DNA of 64,000 bases from Arion vulgaris (GCA_020796225.1 CM036756.1:51440363-51504362); one strand, 5' to 3'; shown: positions 23,788 to 36,070, numbered from the stretch's first letter. Translations and numbers: made by a program. The notes: generated by a model not told the origin, from the sequence alone.

Positions 23788-23811
23788 TAGTGCGTTTACA
23801 AATGTTTGCCC
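23788..23811. repeat. left TIR of the mariner-like element
   Basis: Inverted match (one mismatch) to 28865-28888. TA target duplication on the outside. Confidence 0.9.
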
Positions 23812-23924
23812 CTGTTTAAAAATCTATAACTCTGCAACCATTTCAACTACGATGATGAAATTTTGCATACAAACTTGAAATATGAATGACCAAACAAAAA
23901 TATTTTTGTCTTGTAGATTCTTTC

Positions 23925-25020
23925 TTTCTTTCTCGAATCCTGTATGCCTCACAGCGTCAGGTCAGGAAGAGATTTCTAAAACGGGCCCTAGTATGCGCTT
24001 CGTAGATAGTCTCTTTCGTCGCCTCTGTTATCTCTGAGGTCCATCTTTTGCGTGGCCGGCCTTTTTGCTTTGTACCCATTGTATAGGAGCAGCATTGCTA
24101 TTTGGGGTGCACTGTCTGATGGTAATCTGCTTACGTGACCGAACCATTTAATTTGTTGTTTCTTGATGAAGTCTAGTACTGATGTTGTACCCACTTTTTC
24201 CTGATGTCTTCATTTCTCAACCGGTCTCTTCTTGTTACACCCAGCATTCTGCGTAGACACTTCATCTCTGTTGTGACTAGTTTTCTTCTATCGTTTGTTG
24301 TCAGCGTCCAGGTTTGGCACTGGTAACATAATGTGGGAGAAAGATTGTGTTGAACATTGCTCTTTTTGTGTTCATGGTGACGTGTTTGCATCTTAAAATT
24401 GGCGCCATTTGCCCTATCATTTGGTTTGCTTTGTTGCATCTGTGTTGAATTTCATTAGTTATTCTTCCATTTGCTGAAAAATGCTCCCCAGGTATGTGAA
24501 ATCTTTTGCTTGATTTAGTAGATGATTATCGATGGAGATGTTGGTAGTGTTTTCCTCTCTGGCGAATGTCATTACTTCTGTTTTGTCGATGTTAATTCTC
24601 ATGTTGTATTCGTTACATGCTAACTGGAGTCTGTTGATGTGTTGTTGTAGCTGTTCTTCTGTTGTTGATATGATTGCCTGATCGTCTGCAAAAGAAATTC
24701 ATTTAAGAGTTCTCCGAGGTTGTTTCCTTCGCTGGTGTTAGCTATTTTACAAATGTGGTCAATGTACGTGATGAATAGCAGCGGGGATAGTACGCAGCCT
24801 TGTCTTACTCCTGACCCTACGTGAAACTTTTCTGATAATCCTGTATTTGTTCTAATCGTACATTGGCTGTCAGTATAAATGTTCTTGCAAAGGTTGATTA
24901 GGTGTTCATTAACCCCATAGGTTGTTAGTATTTTCCACAACTTGTGCCTATCTACGCGGTCGAACGCTTTTTCCTGATCTACAAATGCAACGTGTAAATG
25001 TTTGTCGGAAGATTGTACAG
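23925..25020 (-). pseudogene. LINE-C copy (RT and C-terminus), nested in the mariner-like element
   Basis: Minus-strand blocks in order: LWKILTTYGVNEHLINLC-type RT sequence (24860-24940), GSGVRQGCVLSPLLF (RT motif), then FADDQAI-like sequence around 24685 with a frameshift, LSPTLCYQCQTWTL, TEMKCLRRMLGVTRRDRLRN, IKKQQIKWFGHVSRLP, and a C-terminal RPATQKMDLRDNRGDERDYL. Short tttc repeats at 23917-23932 may be the 3' tail. Truncated 5' at about 25020. Several frameshifts make it dead. Confidence 0.85.
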
Positions 25021-25232
25021 CTTATTTCCATGTTTGTTTATATGGGGTATATAAAACTCTTGTCAGTGTAAAAGGACACATTTTTAAAGATTTTACAGCT
25101 TCACACCCAAACTTCTGTGGTCAACAACATATTTTCTCGTGCGCACGTTTTTTTTTTGCCGTTTAGAAGCTGGTGTCACACTTGAACGGATGTGCTCAGA
25201 GGTAAAGTCTATACCAATACAGGCAGTGGGTG

Positions 25233-27163
25233 TTATCAGTCATTAGTTATATGAGGACTATCATCATAGCACTCCGGACATGTCCACAGGTGCTCTGATC
25301 TCCACCTCAGCAAATCCAGCAGCGTCCAGCGACCTAACTCGTCAGTTCGATGTTGATTAATCAATCTCTTTGCATATTTAGTATGTCGTTCTTTTCGGGC
25401 TGCACCAATATTGACACCCATCTCTTTCAATCTGATCAGCGAGTGGGATTCACAGCCCTGAAACTCCTCTGTTCGGAAAGACTATCTCAATGCGTGAAGA
25501 ATGTCACTTCAATCCATTGCAGCTCCCTCTGATATTGTAGCTAAGACAGCCAATCTATCAGCACGTTCATTACCCCTAAATCCTGCGTGCCCAGTGACAA
25601 AAATGAAGGTGATTTCTCTGATCATGGTCTGTACCAGTACCTCCACCCAGTTGCGTCTCACCATACCTGATTCGACTTTATGAATCATGCTCATGGAGTC
25701 ACTGAGTATGAAAACACGAGAGTAATTGTGAGATGCCAACCAGTTCATCGCCTCCGTAACCGCTCGAACCTCCATTGTCAAGCTACTTGTGGTTGTTGCG
25801 TAGGCCCCACTGGCCTCTCTTCTTATTTTTCCTTCTGAGCGTGCTAAAAAAGTCCACGCACAGCGTTGTTGACGAATGACTGAACCATCGGTGTAAATAA
25901 CCACATCTGTATCATTGATGATATGATTCAAGAGAGCCTCCACCTCCACGTTTAGCAGTTATAGATTATTTTGTTCACAGTTTTTCTTAATAGATGTAAT
26001 AACGGGGAAAGCAGTAGTAAATTGATGTGGCACAGCAATCCATTCCTCTCCTGTTTCAATTCCGGAAGGATCACATATTTCGCAATAACTTGGTCGATAT
26101 GGTCCCTAAAGCATAGACTGCGATCAAATTTTACACCCAAATAACTCATAGATGCTGTTCGGGTGAGTGTATGTCCATCTAACGTAACATGTGGTGTTTC
26201 AGACTTCATAATGTGATTATTTAGGGAGAACCATGATAACACAGCTTTGGTATGGTTTATCGATGCACCAGAAACATCACACCAGGCCATTCGGTTCAGT
26301 TCTTCCTGGAGTTTATGAGCAATTTCATCCCTGTTTCTTCCCTGTCTGTACACCATGATGTCGTCTGCAAATGACAGCGTTCGTCCCTTGCCAGATAATT
26401 GCTGCTTCGTAATCATTATAGTGAATACATTGAATAGTACCGGAGATAGTAGAGACCCCTGGGGTAGGCCCGGTGAAATTTTTATCTGCACAGAGTACCA
26501 ATTACCACACCTGAGTGCCACTTTCCTCTCGAACAGGGCTATGGCAATCCATCTTATGAGCAATGTATCGATTTTGAGTAGCGTGAGCATTTATATAAGG
26601 TATGTGATTGGAACTTTGTTGTAAGCATCCTCGAGATCTAGTACAACAGCACAAGTCTCCAAACCAGCCTGGAAGCCTTCAAAGACGTTATAGGAAAAGA
26701 TCGATGCATTAAACCAAGTTTCTTTATTCCGCCTGTATGCGCCGAGGGTGGAAGGAAACATGCGACGTTCCTCCAAATCCCGATCGAGCCTACATGCCAC
26801 TAACTTTTCCAGAAGCTTGCCCACTGTGTTCTGCATTGCAATTATTCTAAAACCGCTTATGTGTTTGTGATTCTTGTTAGGTTTTGCCAGTGGTATTAAA
26901 TAACTGTGTAGCCATTCCTCCTGATCTCGCCATTTTTAAACTAGTGTTGAATTCTTTACAAAGCCCATTCATGTCTTCGTCCGATATCCTGCTTATGTCA
27001 CTGTATTGGATACCATCGGACCTGGTGCAGTATTGTGTGATCTCTTAAGCATTGCACGTATTTAATCACTCGTGAATTCAAGATCGTCATTCCACTCCGT
27101 GTCGACACATTGCTCCGATAACAGGGAAATGATATTGAGTCTTGCTTCCTTATCATTTCGATT
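25233..27163 (-). mobile_element. LINE-A copy (I-like), 5'-truncated, with TSD
   Basis: The 9-bp direct repeat cagtgggtg lies at 25224-25232 and 27164-27172, just outside the element. Coding order on the minus strand: upstream linker (27000-27160), RT (25990-26840) with FADDIMVY and an AVVLDLEDAYNKVP motif, RNase H (25509-25949) with IYTDGS, TMEVRAVTEAM, ILSDSMSMI and GHAGFRGNERADRL, and a C-terminal HLWTCPECYDDS zinc-knuckle-like motif (25250-25290). Compared with the copy at 42145-45930, about 400 bp between RT and RNase H are deleted (junction near 26075) and the endonuclease is missing. Confidence 0.92.
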
Positions 27164-27294
27164 CAGTGGGTGAGTTTACCAGAAACCATTTACCAGAAAC
27201 GTTGGCTGATTCTTGCAATATTACAGAATGGGATTGAAAGTGAAATTCTGCACACTTCAAAGCATTACAATGAAGCTGTACTTATATTTTTAGT

Positions 27295-28506
27295 CGAGAA
27301 GCAAATCGTGGAAGACTTTATCAATCTATTTTAAACCCCGAAAAGAGAACAGTGCATGCTTTGGGTCTGTGTAAACGGTCATTTCGTCGATGGATACATG
27401 AATCAAGAATAAATCCTCCAAACAATAAGCAAATAGCCGGTAGAAAGTCAATTGTAGATAGCTTTGACAAGGAGGTTATACGACGAGCAATTATGAAAAT
27501 GTTGGATTGCAAAGAAACAGTGACTGTAAGAAAGCTGCAGACTTGTTTGAGGAAGAACAATGACATTGAGTTATCTAAATGTACATGGTGGAAAGTTATA
27601 AGGACATTAGGCTTCACCTTTAGAAAGTATACGAGTGGAAGAAATATTATTTGCGAGCAGCCGCATTTAGTAGTCATGAGAAGCAAGTACCTACGTGAAG
27701 TAAGAGAAATGCGCAGAGAAAGTTATGATATTGTGTATTTGGATGAAACATGAATCAATGCACATCACGCCAATGCAAAGGAATGGCAGTCAGTAGATGG
27801 AAGGATAAAGCGATATGTACCAAGTAGTAAAGGACAACGTTTAGTCATAGCCCACGGTGGTAGTAGACATGATGGGTTATTGCAGAATGCTGAACTCGTT
27901 TTCGTTTCAAAGTCTACAGACAATAGGGATTATCACGAAGAGATGAATGACCAAATATTTAGAAATTGGCTCGAGAAAACAGTTCTTCCATCTTTAGATA
28001 GACCATCTTGTCTCATAATGGACAATGCATCATATCACAATGTTATATCACAAGAAGACAAAATACCTACGACATCGAGCACAAAAGACGCAATAAAGAT
28101 GTGGCTCATCAGAGAAAGTATTCCGTTCAATTAAACTTACTTCAAACCAGAATTGTTGTCCCTTGTAAAGCAGACACAGAAGTCAATGAAATTTCAAATT
28201 GACAAGTTGATAGAGGGTCATGGTCATAGTTGTTTGAGACTTCCACCGTACCATTCACATTTAAACCCAATAGAACTTGTGTGGGCTAAAATTAAAGGAC
28301 AATTGACAGCTGAAAATACTACATTCAAATTGTCTGACGTCAAGATACTAACCCACGCTGCGCTATCAAATGTTGATAAAGCTTACTGGATAAAATGTGA
28401 GGACCATGTCTTGAAAGAAGAAGATGAATATTGGAGAAAGGATTGTTTGCATTTAATACAACCTAGAACAGTCATCAATCTACTGGACTCGTCCGACACA
28501 GAATAA
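27295..28506 (+). pseudogene. IS630/Tc1/mariner DDE transposase, two nonsense codons
   Basis: One continuous frame encodes about 400 residues. The N-terminal part (SREANRGRLYQSILNPEKR onward) is a helix-turn-helix-like DNA-binding region. The DDE/D domain shows the first Asp in IVYLDET (stop TGA at 27751-27753 where the family has Trp), the second Asp in CLIMDNASYHNV, and the Glu in LPPYHSHLNPIELVWAKIK. A second stop (TAA, 28132-28134) lies between the last two. Apart from these two codons the frame is intact to TAA at 28504-28506. About 83 residues separate the second Asp and the Glu, far more than the usual 34-39. From memory this is the spacing class described as DD82E (Sailor). The true start is uncertain: an in-frame stop lies at 27271 and tatttttag just before 27295 could be an acceptor site. 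Confidence 0.9.
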
Positions 28507-28864
28507 GGTTAGAAATATATTATTGTCATACTCCAGTCATTTTCTATTTTATAATTCTTCCATATGTCTATGCTAATTATATGTATATGTTAATTATATA
28601 CATGGCACCCATCACTATATGAATAGGGATCCGCCTTTGATGACATCCTTAACCTATATGAAGTGGATCACTGTAAAATTAGTTCTTTTGCATAGCTTTG
28701 CTAAAGTTTTCGCAAAACATCAAAGAAATTCGCCGATACGCAAAATCTGAGCTGCATTTCGACCTGTCAACGACATATTCCTTTGGTCATCGTAAATATA
28801 AGACTGCATGCAAAATTTCAAATCAATACAATAGATACTTTTTGAGAAAATTGACCTTGACTGA

Positions 28865-28888
28865 GGGCAAACATTTGTAAACGGACTA
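28865..28888. repeat. right TIR of the mariner-like element
   Basis: gggcaaacatttgtaaacgg then acta: the inverted partner of the left TIR. Confidence 0.9.
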
Positions 28889-29261
28889 TAGTATTGTCGC
28901 CATGTGGGCGTTTGTAGCTTTAAGCAATACTGAGCACGATCACTACCCAAGTGTACCTGTTTCCAACTCCGTGGCTGGCAGTTTGGAAGTAAATTTGTTT
29001 GCGAGGAATATTATGAACATTATGAATAGACCTCCCCGTTCAGAAATCAATGGCAAACTACTGAACGTATGAGTGGTGCCTAGAAGATCAACGATTCGTT
29101 TATTGTGGTTGATGTCGAAATCCTGTAAAGGATACGCCATGGTTTTCATTGTTTTCAGTTTCCATAGAAGTATATTATTAATCGTTGTGATCGCCATGGA
29201 AATGGAATGAGAAATATGTCCTACAATTCGTATGGAAGAAACACTTGGGCACAGCTGCAGC
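28889..29261. other. no gene; short LINE 3'-end similarity
   Basis: At 29085-29160 the string cctgtaaaggatacgcca and its surroundings resemble 36800-36870 and the LINE-E 3' end at 56985-57010, probably an old LINE tail. Nothing else was recognised. Confidence 0.45.
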
Positions 29262-30583
29262 CAGGGGCGGCTGCTCATTAAGGGTCAGTGGGGTCGGGAC
29301 CCACCAACAAATAATGTGTAACGTCTATTTATTATTTAATAAATTATTTGCTCATAATTATTACTTTTAACTTGACACTGATTAGCTTTGAAAACTGAAT
29401 ATACAACACTTCAATATTATATCATAATAATATAAGAATCATAACAATAAAAATATTATAAAAATATTATATACAGTCTGAAATTCAGCGTCTTTAGTCT
29501 CTAGTTAGTATGCTTCACGCCTTTCCAGCGCACTATTTTTAGGGCCAGTAGAAATGGGGTCTATTTAGACCGTCTATTAACAAAGCGACCTCTGACCTAT
29601 CTCTCAATTGGTTATTTAGTACAGAGAAATATATGATTTTCATGACCTATCTCTCAATTGGTTATTTAGTACAGAGAAATATATGATTTTCATGACCTAT
29701 CTCTCAATTGGTTATTTAGTACAGAGAAATATATGATTTTCATGACCTATCTCTCAATTGGTTATTTAGTACAGAGAAATATATGATTTTCATGACCTAT
29801 CTCTCAATTGGTTATTTAGTACAGAGAAATATATGATTTTCATGACCTATCTCTCAATTGGTTATTTAGTACAGAGAAATATATGATTTTCATGACCTAT
29901 CTCTCAATTGGTTATTTAGTACAGAGAAATATATGATTTTCATGACCTATCTCTCAATTGGTTATTTAGTACAGAGAAATATATGATTTTCATGACCTAT
30001 CTCTCAATTGGTTATTTAGTACAGAGAAATATATGATTTTCATGACCTATCTCTCAATTGGTTATTTAGTACAGAGAAATATATGATTTTCATGACCTAT
30101 CTCTCAATTGGTTATTTAGTACAGAGAAATATATGATTTTCATGACCTATCTCTCAATTGGTTATTTAGTACAGAGAAATATATGATTTTCATGACCTAT
30201 CTCTCAATTGGTTATTTAGTACAGAGAAATATATGATTTTCATTCATTCAGTAGGGAAATTCTTACGCGGCCAAGCTAATGAACAGTTAAACGGTGTTTT
30301 TGCGCTTAAAATTTGTCCGGGTGCGTAAATACCAATTGATATATAAAAAAATAATAGAAAATAATAGAAATAATTAACTAACCATCATATAATAGTGCAA
30401 AATAATCGCCCGTTCCATCAAAATATATATGTGTACGACAATGTACGTTCTAGTAAAAAGGTTTACTTTCCGTAATAGATAAATAATTTGTAAATATTAA
30501 AATATAACCTAACCAAAAACATGGTTTTTCGCCAAAATTGTTTGTCTGGCCCCACCATCAAAAATGAGTACTAGCCGCCACTG
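29262..30583. mobile_element. hAT-like MITE carrying a 50-bp array
   Basis: Ends are inverted and hAT-like: caggggcggctgctcatta at 29262 and, inverted, cagtggcggctagtactcat at 30583. Related copies or ends lie at 36406-36580, 38000-38466 and 38680-39620. No transposase frame is present. The 8-bp flanks do not match each other, so the two ends may come from different copies or the TSD has decayed. The centre is expanded by a 13-copy array that is single in the 38000-38466 copy. Confidence 0.75.
29594..30243. repeat. 50-bp array inside the MITE
   Basis: Thirteen virtually identical copies of a 50-bp unit beginning gacctatctctcaattggtt. Flanked by cgacctct on the left and cattcagt on the right, which are adjacent to a single unit in the inverted copy near 38085-38160. 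Confidence 0.96.
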
Positions 30584-30689
30584 GATTGGAGTACACATGG
30601 TTAATTACTGATGGGCTTATTTATCAATAAATCAAGCATCATTTAAACCCTGAAACATATAAATAAAATATGAAATAAAAGAAAGAAGT

Positions 30690-32240
30690 TAAAGTAAACA
30701 GAGAGAACAAAACATAATGCGACATCCTGAAGACAAACAAAATAAAACAAAGAAAGTAGAAATAAAGAGCCACATAATCATATTTGAAATCTCGCAAGAA
30801 GAGGTAAAAGAGGCCATTAGGGCACAAAAGAAGAATAAAGCCCCAGGCAAAGATGGAGTATAAGCAGAAATGCTTGTGGTGGAAGAAGCAGAAACACCAA
30901 GACAAAATTCTAAATGATATATGGGATAAAGAAATAATTCCAGAAGAATAGAGAATAGGCTCTATTATCAAGTTACCAAAGAAAGGGGACTTAGGAAATT
31001 GCAACAACTGGAGAGAAATAACCCTATTATCATTAATAAGTAAAATATTTAGTAGAGTGATTCTTCAAAGAATGAAAGTAGCACTGGACAACAAAATTAA
31101 GATAGAACAAGCAGGTTTCAGGAAAGAAAGATCATACATAGACCACATTTTTGCACTTCGACAGATAGTAGAACAAAGCAATGAATGGAATAGTTCCATC
31201 TACATGGGTTTTTGTTGACTTTGAAAACGCATTTGATAGCATGCACAGGGAATCGTTATGGAATATACTCCGTCATTATGGAATACCAATAAAGATAGTC
31301 AGTGTAATTAAAGCATTATATACGGACTTTCAGTGTCAAGTAGTATGCAATAGCCAGCTGACAAGAGTGTTTTGAGGTCAATACATGAGTTAGACAGGGA
31401 TGTATTCTTTCACCATTCCTGTTTAACCTTGCGATGGACTGGTTGATGAGAGAAACCATAAAGGATAACAACAGAGGCATTCGATGGACACTTACATCAG
31501 TTCTGGAAGATTTGGATTATGCTGATGATATTGGTCTTTTGGCCAGCAGATACGAGGACGCTCAAAAGAAATTAGATATACTTTCCAGAACAGCTCAAAA
31601 ATAGGACCTGAAATAAATATAGCAAAAAACGAAGGTAATGAGAAATAATCATAAATTTGAGAACCCAATTGTATTACAAAATAAAGTCATAGAGGAAGTC
31701 CAGGATTTGGTATACCTGGGAAGTAGGCTACAGTATCGCCAGATGAAGATTCAGAAAAGGATAGTATCGAAAAAATCAAGAGTCAAGACAAACTTTTGCG
31801 ATGCTCAACAAAATTTGGAAAACAAAAGGACTAAATCTTAGGATAAAACTTAAAATATATAGAAGTAATGTACTGGGAGTGCTATTATACAGTAGTGAAT
31901 GCTGGAAAATGACCCAACACATAATACACAAGTTGGTGACATTTCAGAATAAATGTTTAAGAAGAATCCTGCAAATTTTTTGGCCAAATACCATAACAAA
32001 TAGGAAGAGACGAAGATGGAGGTGGTTTGGACATGTATGTCGTATACCAGTGGGGGCATTGGCTAGGACAGCTTTCAGGTGGACAGCGGATGGGAAGAGA
32101 AGGCCTGGAGGTCAAAGGAAACATGGAGCAGAACGGTGGAGAGAGAGTGTGGCCTGACGTGGGAGACGGTTGGTAGAAAGGCAGTACAACGGCAACAGTG
32201 GAGGTCTCTTGTGGAAGTCTTATGTGTCAATAAGGACAGA
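30690..32240 (+). pseudogene. RTE/CR1-like LINE, endonuclease-less copy
   Basis: Plus-strand blocks in order: EISQEEVKEAIRAQKKNKAP then GKDGV (linker before RT), ISKIFSRVILQRM, QAGFRKERSYIDHIFALRQI (RT), WVFVDFENAFDSMHRESLWN (catalytic Asp of RT motif A), a broken GxRQGCILSPFLFNL motif, LEDLDYADDIGLLA (YADD catalytic box, about 31504-31545), VQDLVYLGS, LLYSSECWKM, FQNKCLRRIL, RRRRWRWFGHVCRIP and a C-terminus near 32160-32250. Several frame changes and in-frame stops (for example near 30860 and 31373) break it. The upstream endonuclease is absent. It is related to, but distinct from, the LINE at 16210-17261. Confidence 0.9.
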
Positions 32241-32407
32241 AAGAGGATATAGATAGAATCATATTTGAAACTCTTATTTCAAGTAAGTTGTCACATTAAA
32301 TTGATGGCAGACAGTAACAAAACTTATAAACTCAACTAAAAACATTGTCAATTCTGAGCTGTTCTAAAAGCCACTTATCATAATTTCATCTTCCCATTCA
32401 ACTTGAA
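32241..32407. other. LINE 3' flank, no feature
   Basis: No supported feature between the LINE and the array entrance. Confidence 0.4.
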
Positions 32408-33894
32408 TTGATTTTTTACCTACGTTTTGGAAATGTGCTGCATGGTTTTGTAAAAGGAAAAATCTCGTCTTCATTACAACGTTCAGCGCACATACTTTTC
32501 TTCTTTCAATGGTTATCTTCTTACTAATCGTGTGACAAGAGATGTACTGTGTGAGCTGTTGAACTAACAACCAATATTATCTTCTTACTAATCGTGTGAC
32601 AAGAGATGTATGTGCTTTGAACTAAACCAATATTATCTTCTTACTAATCGTGTGACAAGATGTACTGTTGACTGTTGAATAACAACCATTATCTTCTTAC
32701 TAATCTGTGACAAGAGATGTATGTGGAGCTGTTGAACAACCAAATTATCTTCTATAATCTGACAGAGATGTACGTGGACTGTTGAACTAAACCAATTATC
32801 TCTTACTAATCTTAAAGAGATGACTGAGCTGTTGAACTAAACAATATTATCTTCTTATAATCTGAAAGAGATGTACTGTGACTGTTGAACTAAAACCAAT
32901 ATTATCTTCTTACTAATTTGACAAGAGATGTACTGTGCTGTTGAACTAATAACCAATTATCTTCTTACTAATCGTGTGACAAGAGTGTGAACTGTTGAAC
33001 TAACACAATTATCTTCTTACTAATCTGACAGAGATGTACTGTGACTGTTGACTAACCAATTTATCTTCTACTAATGTGTGACAAGAGATGACTGTGATGT
33101 TGAACTAAAACAATTATCTCTTACTAATCGTGAAAGATGTACGAGCTGTTGAACTAAAACCAATATTATCTTTACTAATCTGTGACAAGAGATGTATGTG
33201 AGCTGTTGAACTAAAACAATATTATCTTCTTACTAATCTGTGACAAGATGTACTGTGACTGTTGAACTAACACCAATATTATCTTCTTACTAATCTTGGA
33301 CAAGAGATGTACGTGTGACTGTTGAACAAAACCAATATCTTCACTAATCTGTGACAAGAGTACTTGACTGTGACAAAACCAATATTATCTTCTACAATCT
33401 GGACAAGAGATGTACTGTGACTTTGAACTAACACCAATATTATTTCTTATAATCGTGAAAGAGATGTACTGTGACTGTTGAACTAAAAAATTTATTTCTT
33501 ATTTGAAGATTGTTGAACTGGAAAAAACAAATTATTTCTACTAATTGCAGATTTGGATGGAACAAACATATTATCTTCTTCTAATTGTGCAAATGTGGCG
33601 TAAAAATATTATCTTCTTTAATTGTGACAAATGCTGTACTTACTAAAACAATTTTCATATTCAGTTCTGATTAACTAATTTTTCTTTCTTACGAGATTGG
33701 CTTTACAACAATATTTCTTTACATCTTGCAATGTACTTGGCTGAATACATTTATTTCTTCTGTACAAGAATACGACTTTGAACTAATAACCAATATTTTT
33801 TACCTATCTTGGAAATGTCTGTGGTTTGAAAGGAAAAATTCGTCTTCATAACGTTCAGAATACTTTGCTTTCTTTCAATGTTATCTTCTTACTA
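32408..33894. repeat. 64-bp satellite, degraded block with array entrance
   Basis: Entrance sequence (ttttttacctacgttttgga ... cgtcttcattacaacgttca) leads into two clean units, then about 1.1 kb in which the 64-bp units are shortened by scattered losses of 1-5 bases. Near 33795-33894 a degraded second version of the entrance sequence appears (tttttacctatcttggaaat, cgtcttcataacgttcag) before clean units restart. Confidence 0.85.
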
Positions 33895-35668
33895 ATCGTG
33901 TGACAAGAGATGACTGTGTGAGCTGTTGAACTAACAACCATATTATCTTCTACTAATCGTGTGACAAAGATGTACTTGTGAGCTGTTGAACTAACAACCA
34001 ATATTATCTTCTTACTAATCGTGTGACAAGAGATGTGCTGTGTGAGCTGTTGAACTAATAACCAATATTATCTTCTTACTAATCGTGTGACAAGAGATGT
34101 ACTGTGTGAACTGTTGAACTAACAACCAATAATTTCTTCTTACTAATCGTGTGACAAGAGATGTACTGTGTGAACTGTTGAACTAACAACCAATATTATC
34201 TTCTTACTAATCTGTGACAAAGAGATGTACTGTGAGCTGTTGAACTAATAACCAATATTATCTTCTTACTAATCGTGTGACAAGAGATGTACTGTGTGAA
34301 CTGTTGAACTAATAACCAATATTATCTTCTTACTAATCGTGTGACAAGAGATGTACTGTGTGAGCTGTTGAACTAATAACCAATATTATCTTCTTACTAA
34401 TCGTGTGACAAGAGATGTACTGTGTGAACTGTTGAACTAACAACCAATATTATCTTCTTACTAATCTTGTGACAAGAGATGTACTGTGTGAGCTGTTGAA
34501 CTAATAACCAATATTATCTTCTTACTAATCGTGTGACAAGAGATGTACTGTGTGAACTGTTGAACTAACAACCAATATTATCTTCTTACTAATCGTGTGA
34601 CAAGAGATGTACTGTGTGAGCTGTTGAACTAATAACCAATATTATCTTCTTACTAATCGTGTGACAAGAGATGTACTGTGTGAGCTGTTGAACTAACAAC
34701 CAATATTATCTTCTTACTAATCGTGTGACAAGAGATGTACTGTGTGAGCTGTTGAACTAACAACCAATATTATCTTCTTACTAATCTTGTGACAAGAGAT
34801 GTACTGTGGTGAGCTGTTGAACTAATAACCAATATTATCTTCTTACTAATCGTGTGACAAGAGATGTACTGTGTGAACTGTTGAACTAACAACCAATATT
34901 ATCTTCTTACTAATCTTGTGACAAGAGATGTACTGTGTGAGCTGTTGAACTAACAACCAATATTATCTTCTTACTAATCTTGTGACAAGAGATGTACTGT
35001 GTGAGCTGTTGAACTAACAACCAATATTATCTTCTTACTAATCTTGTGACAAGAGATGTACTGTGTGAACTGTTGAACTAACAACCAATATTATCTTCTT
35101 ACTAATCGTGTGACAAGAGATGTACTGTGTGAACTGTTGAACTAACAACCAATATTATCTTCTTACTAATGTTGTGACAAGAGATGTACTGTGTGAGCTG
35201 TTGAACTAACAACCAATATTATCTTCTTACTAATCTTGTGACAAGAGATGTACTGTGTGAGCTGTTGAACTAACAACCAATATTATCTTCTTACTAATCG
35301 TGTGACAGAGATGTACTGTGTGAGCTGTTGAACTAACAACCAATATTATCTTCTTACTAATCGTGTGACAAGAGATGTACTGTGTGAGCTGTTGAACTAA
35401 TAACCAATATTATCTTCTTACTAATCTTGTGACAAGAGATGTACTGTGTGAGCTGTTGAACTAACAACCAATATTATCTTCTTACTAATCTTGTGACAAG
35501 AGATGTACTGTGTGAGCTGTTGAACTAACAACCAATATTATCTTCTTACTAATCGTGTGACAAGAGATGTACTGTGTGAGCTGTTGAACTAACAACCAAT
35601 ATTATCTTCTTACTAATCTTGTGACAAGAGATGTACTGTGTGAGCTGTTGAACTAATAACCAATATTA
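33895..35668. repeat. 64-bp satellite, clean block
   Basis: About 28 units of 64 bp with landmarks cttcttactaatcgtgtgac, aagagatgtactgtgtgagc and caaccaatattat. Variation is limited to a few sites (tcgtg/tcttg, gagc/gaac, caac/taac), and these combine freely among units. Confidence 0.96.
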
Positions 35669-35794
35669 TATATATCTTATTTCTTGTGATTTTGTTTGTA
35701 ATCTGAGAGGGAAAATAACCAAATTATGTCTATTAAATATAGCTGATTTCAGGAATGGAATCAAATACAGCATATTTACATCTATTTTTTATAT
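35669..35794. other. AT-rich spacer
   Basis: No feature seen. Confidence 0.4.
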
Positions 35795-36070
35795 AAGAAT
35801 TTATATGCAATATCATCGTCCAATAGTTTGCCATGAGCAGAATGTTGCCTACCTACATATCTTTGGAATGTCTCTCTCTCTCTCTCATTGGCCTGATGCT
35901 GCAGCTTTTGCTGAAATCATCAGTCACATCTTGAAGCAATCTTCTCTGTGGTCTTCCAATTCTCCTCGTTGCCGTGATGTCACCTTCTACAGTGGTCTTT
36001 TTCAACGTTTCGTGTCTTTTTATACGTCCAAAATATTTGTTTTTTTTCATTCTCAATTGTAGCATCAATC
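35795..36070 (-). pseudogene. LINE C-terminal remnant
   Basis: The minus-strand peptide runs KKNKYFGRIKRHETLKKTTV, EGDITATRRIGRPQRRLLQD, VTDDF, the conserved end of endonuclease-RT type LINEs (YFGHIxRH ... GRPxxRWxxDITD). The 3' end lies near 35800. RT is absent. Confidence 0.82.

Larger units (their letters stand above)
23788..28888 (+). mobile_element. IS630/Tc1/mariner transposon, split by two LINEs
   Basis: The left TIR at 23788-23811 (tagtgcgtttacaaatg then tttgccc) is matched, inverted, by 28865-28888 with one mismatch. More distant similarity (gaaattttgcat, atgaccaaa) extends the inverted repeats to roughly 130 bp. A TA dinucleotide flanks each end (23786-23787, 28889-28890), as expected for this superfamily. 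The transposase lies at the right side. LINE-C (23925-25020) and LINE-A (25233-27163) sit inside, so the element predates both. Without them it is about 2.1 kb. Confidence 0.88.

Noticed and set aside
25509..25949. Host ribonuclease H gene
   Set aside because: It is contiguous with a LINE RT and the Cys-rich LINE C-terminus, and near-identical copies occur elsewhere in the window.
33895..35668. CRISPR array
   Set aside because: The repeats are contiguous, with no unique spacers and no cas genes, and the DNA is clearly animal. The same applies to all other arrays in the window.
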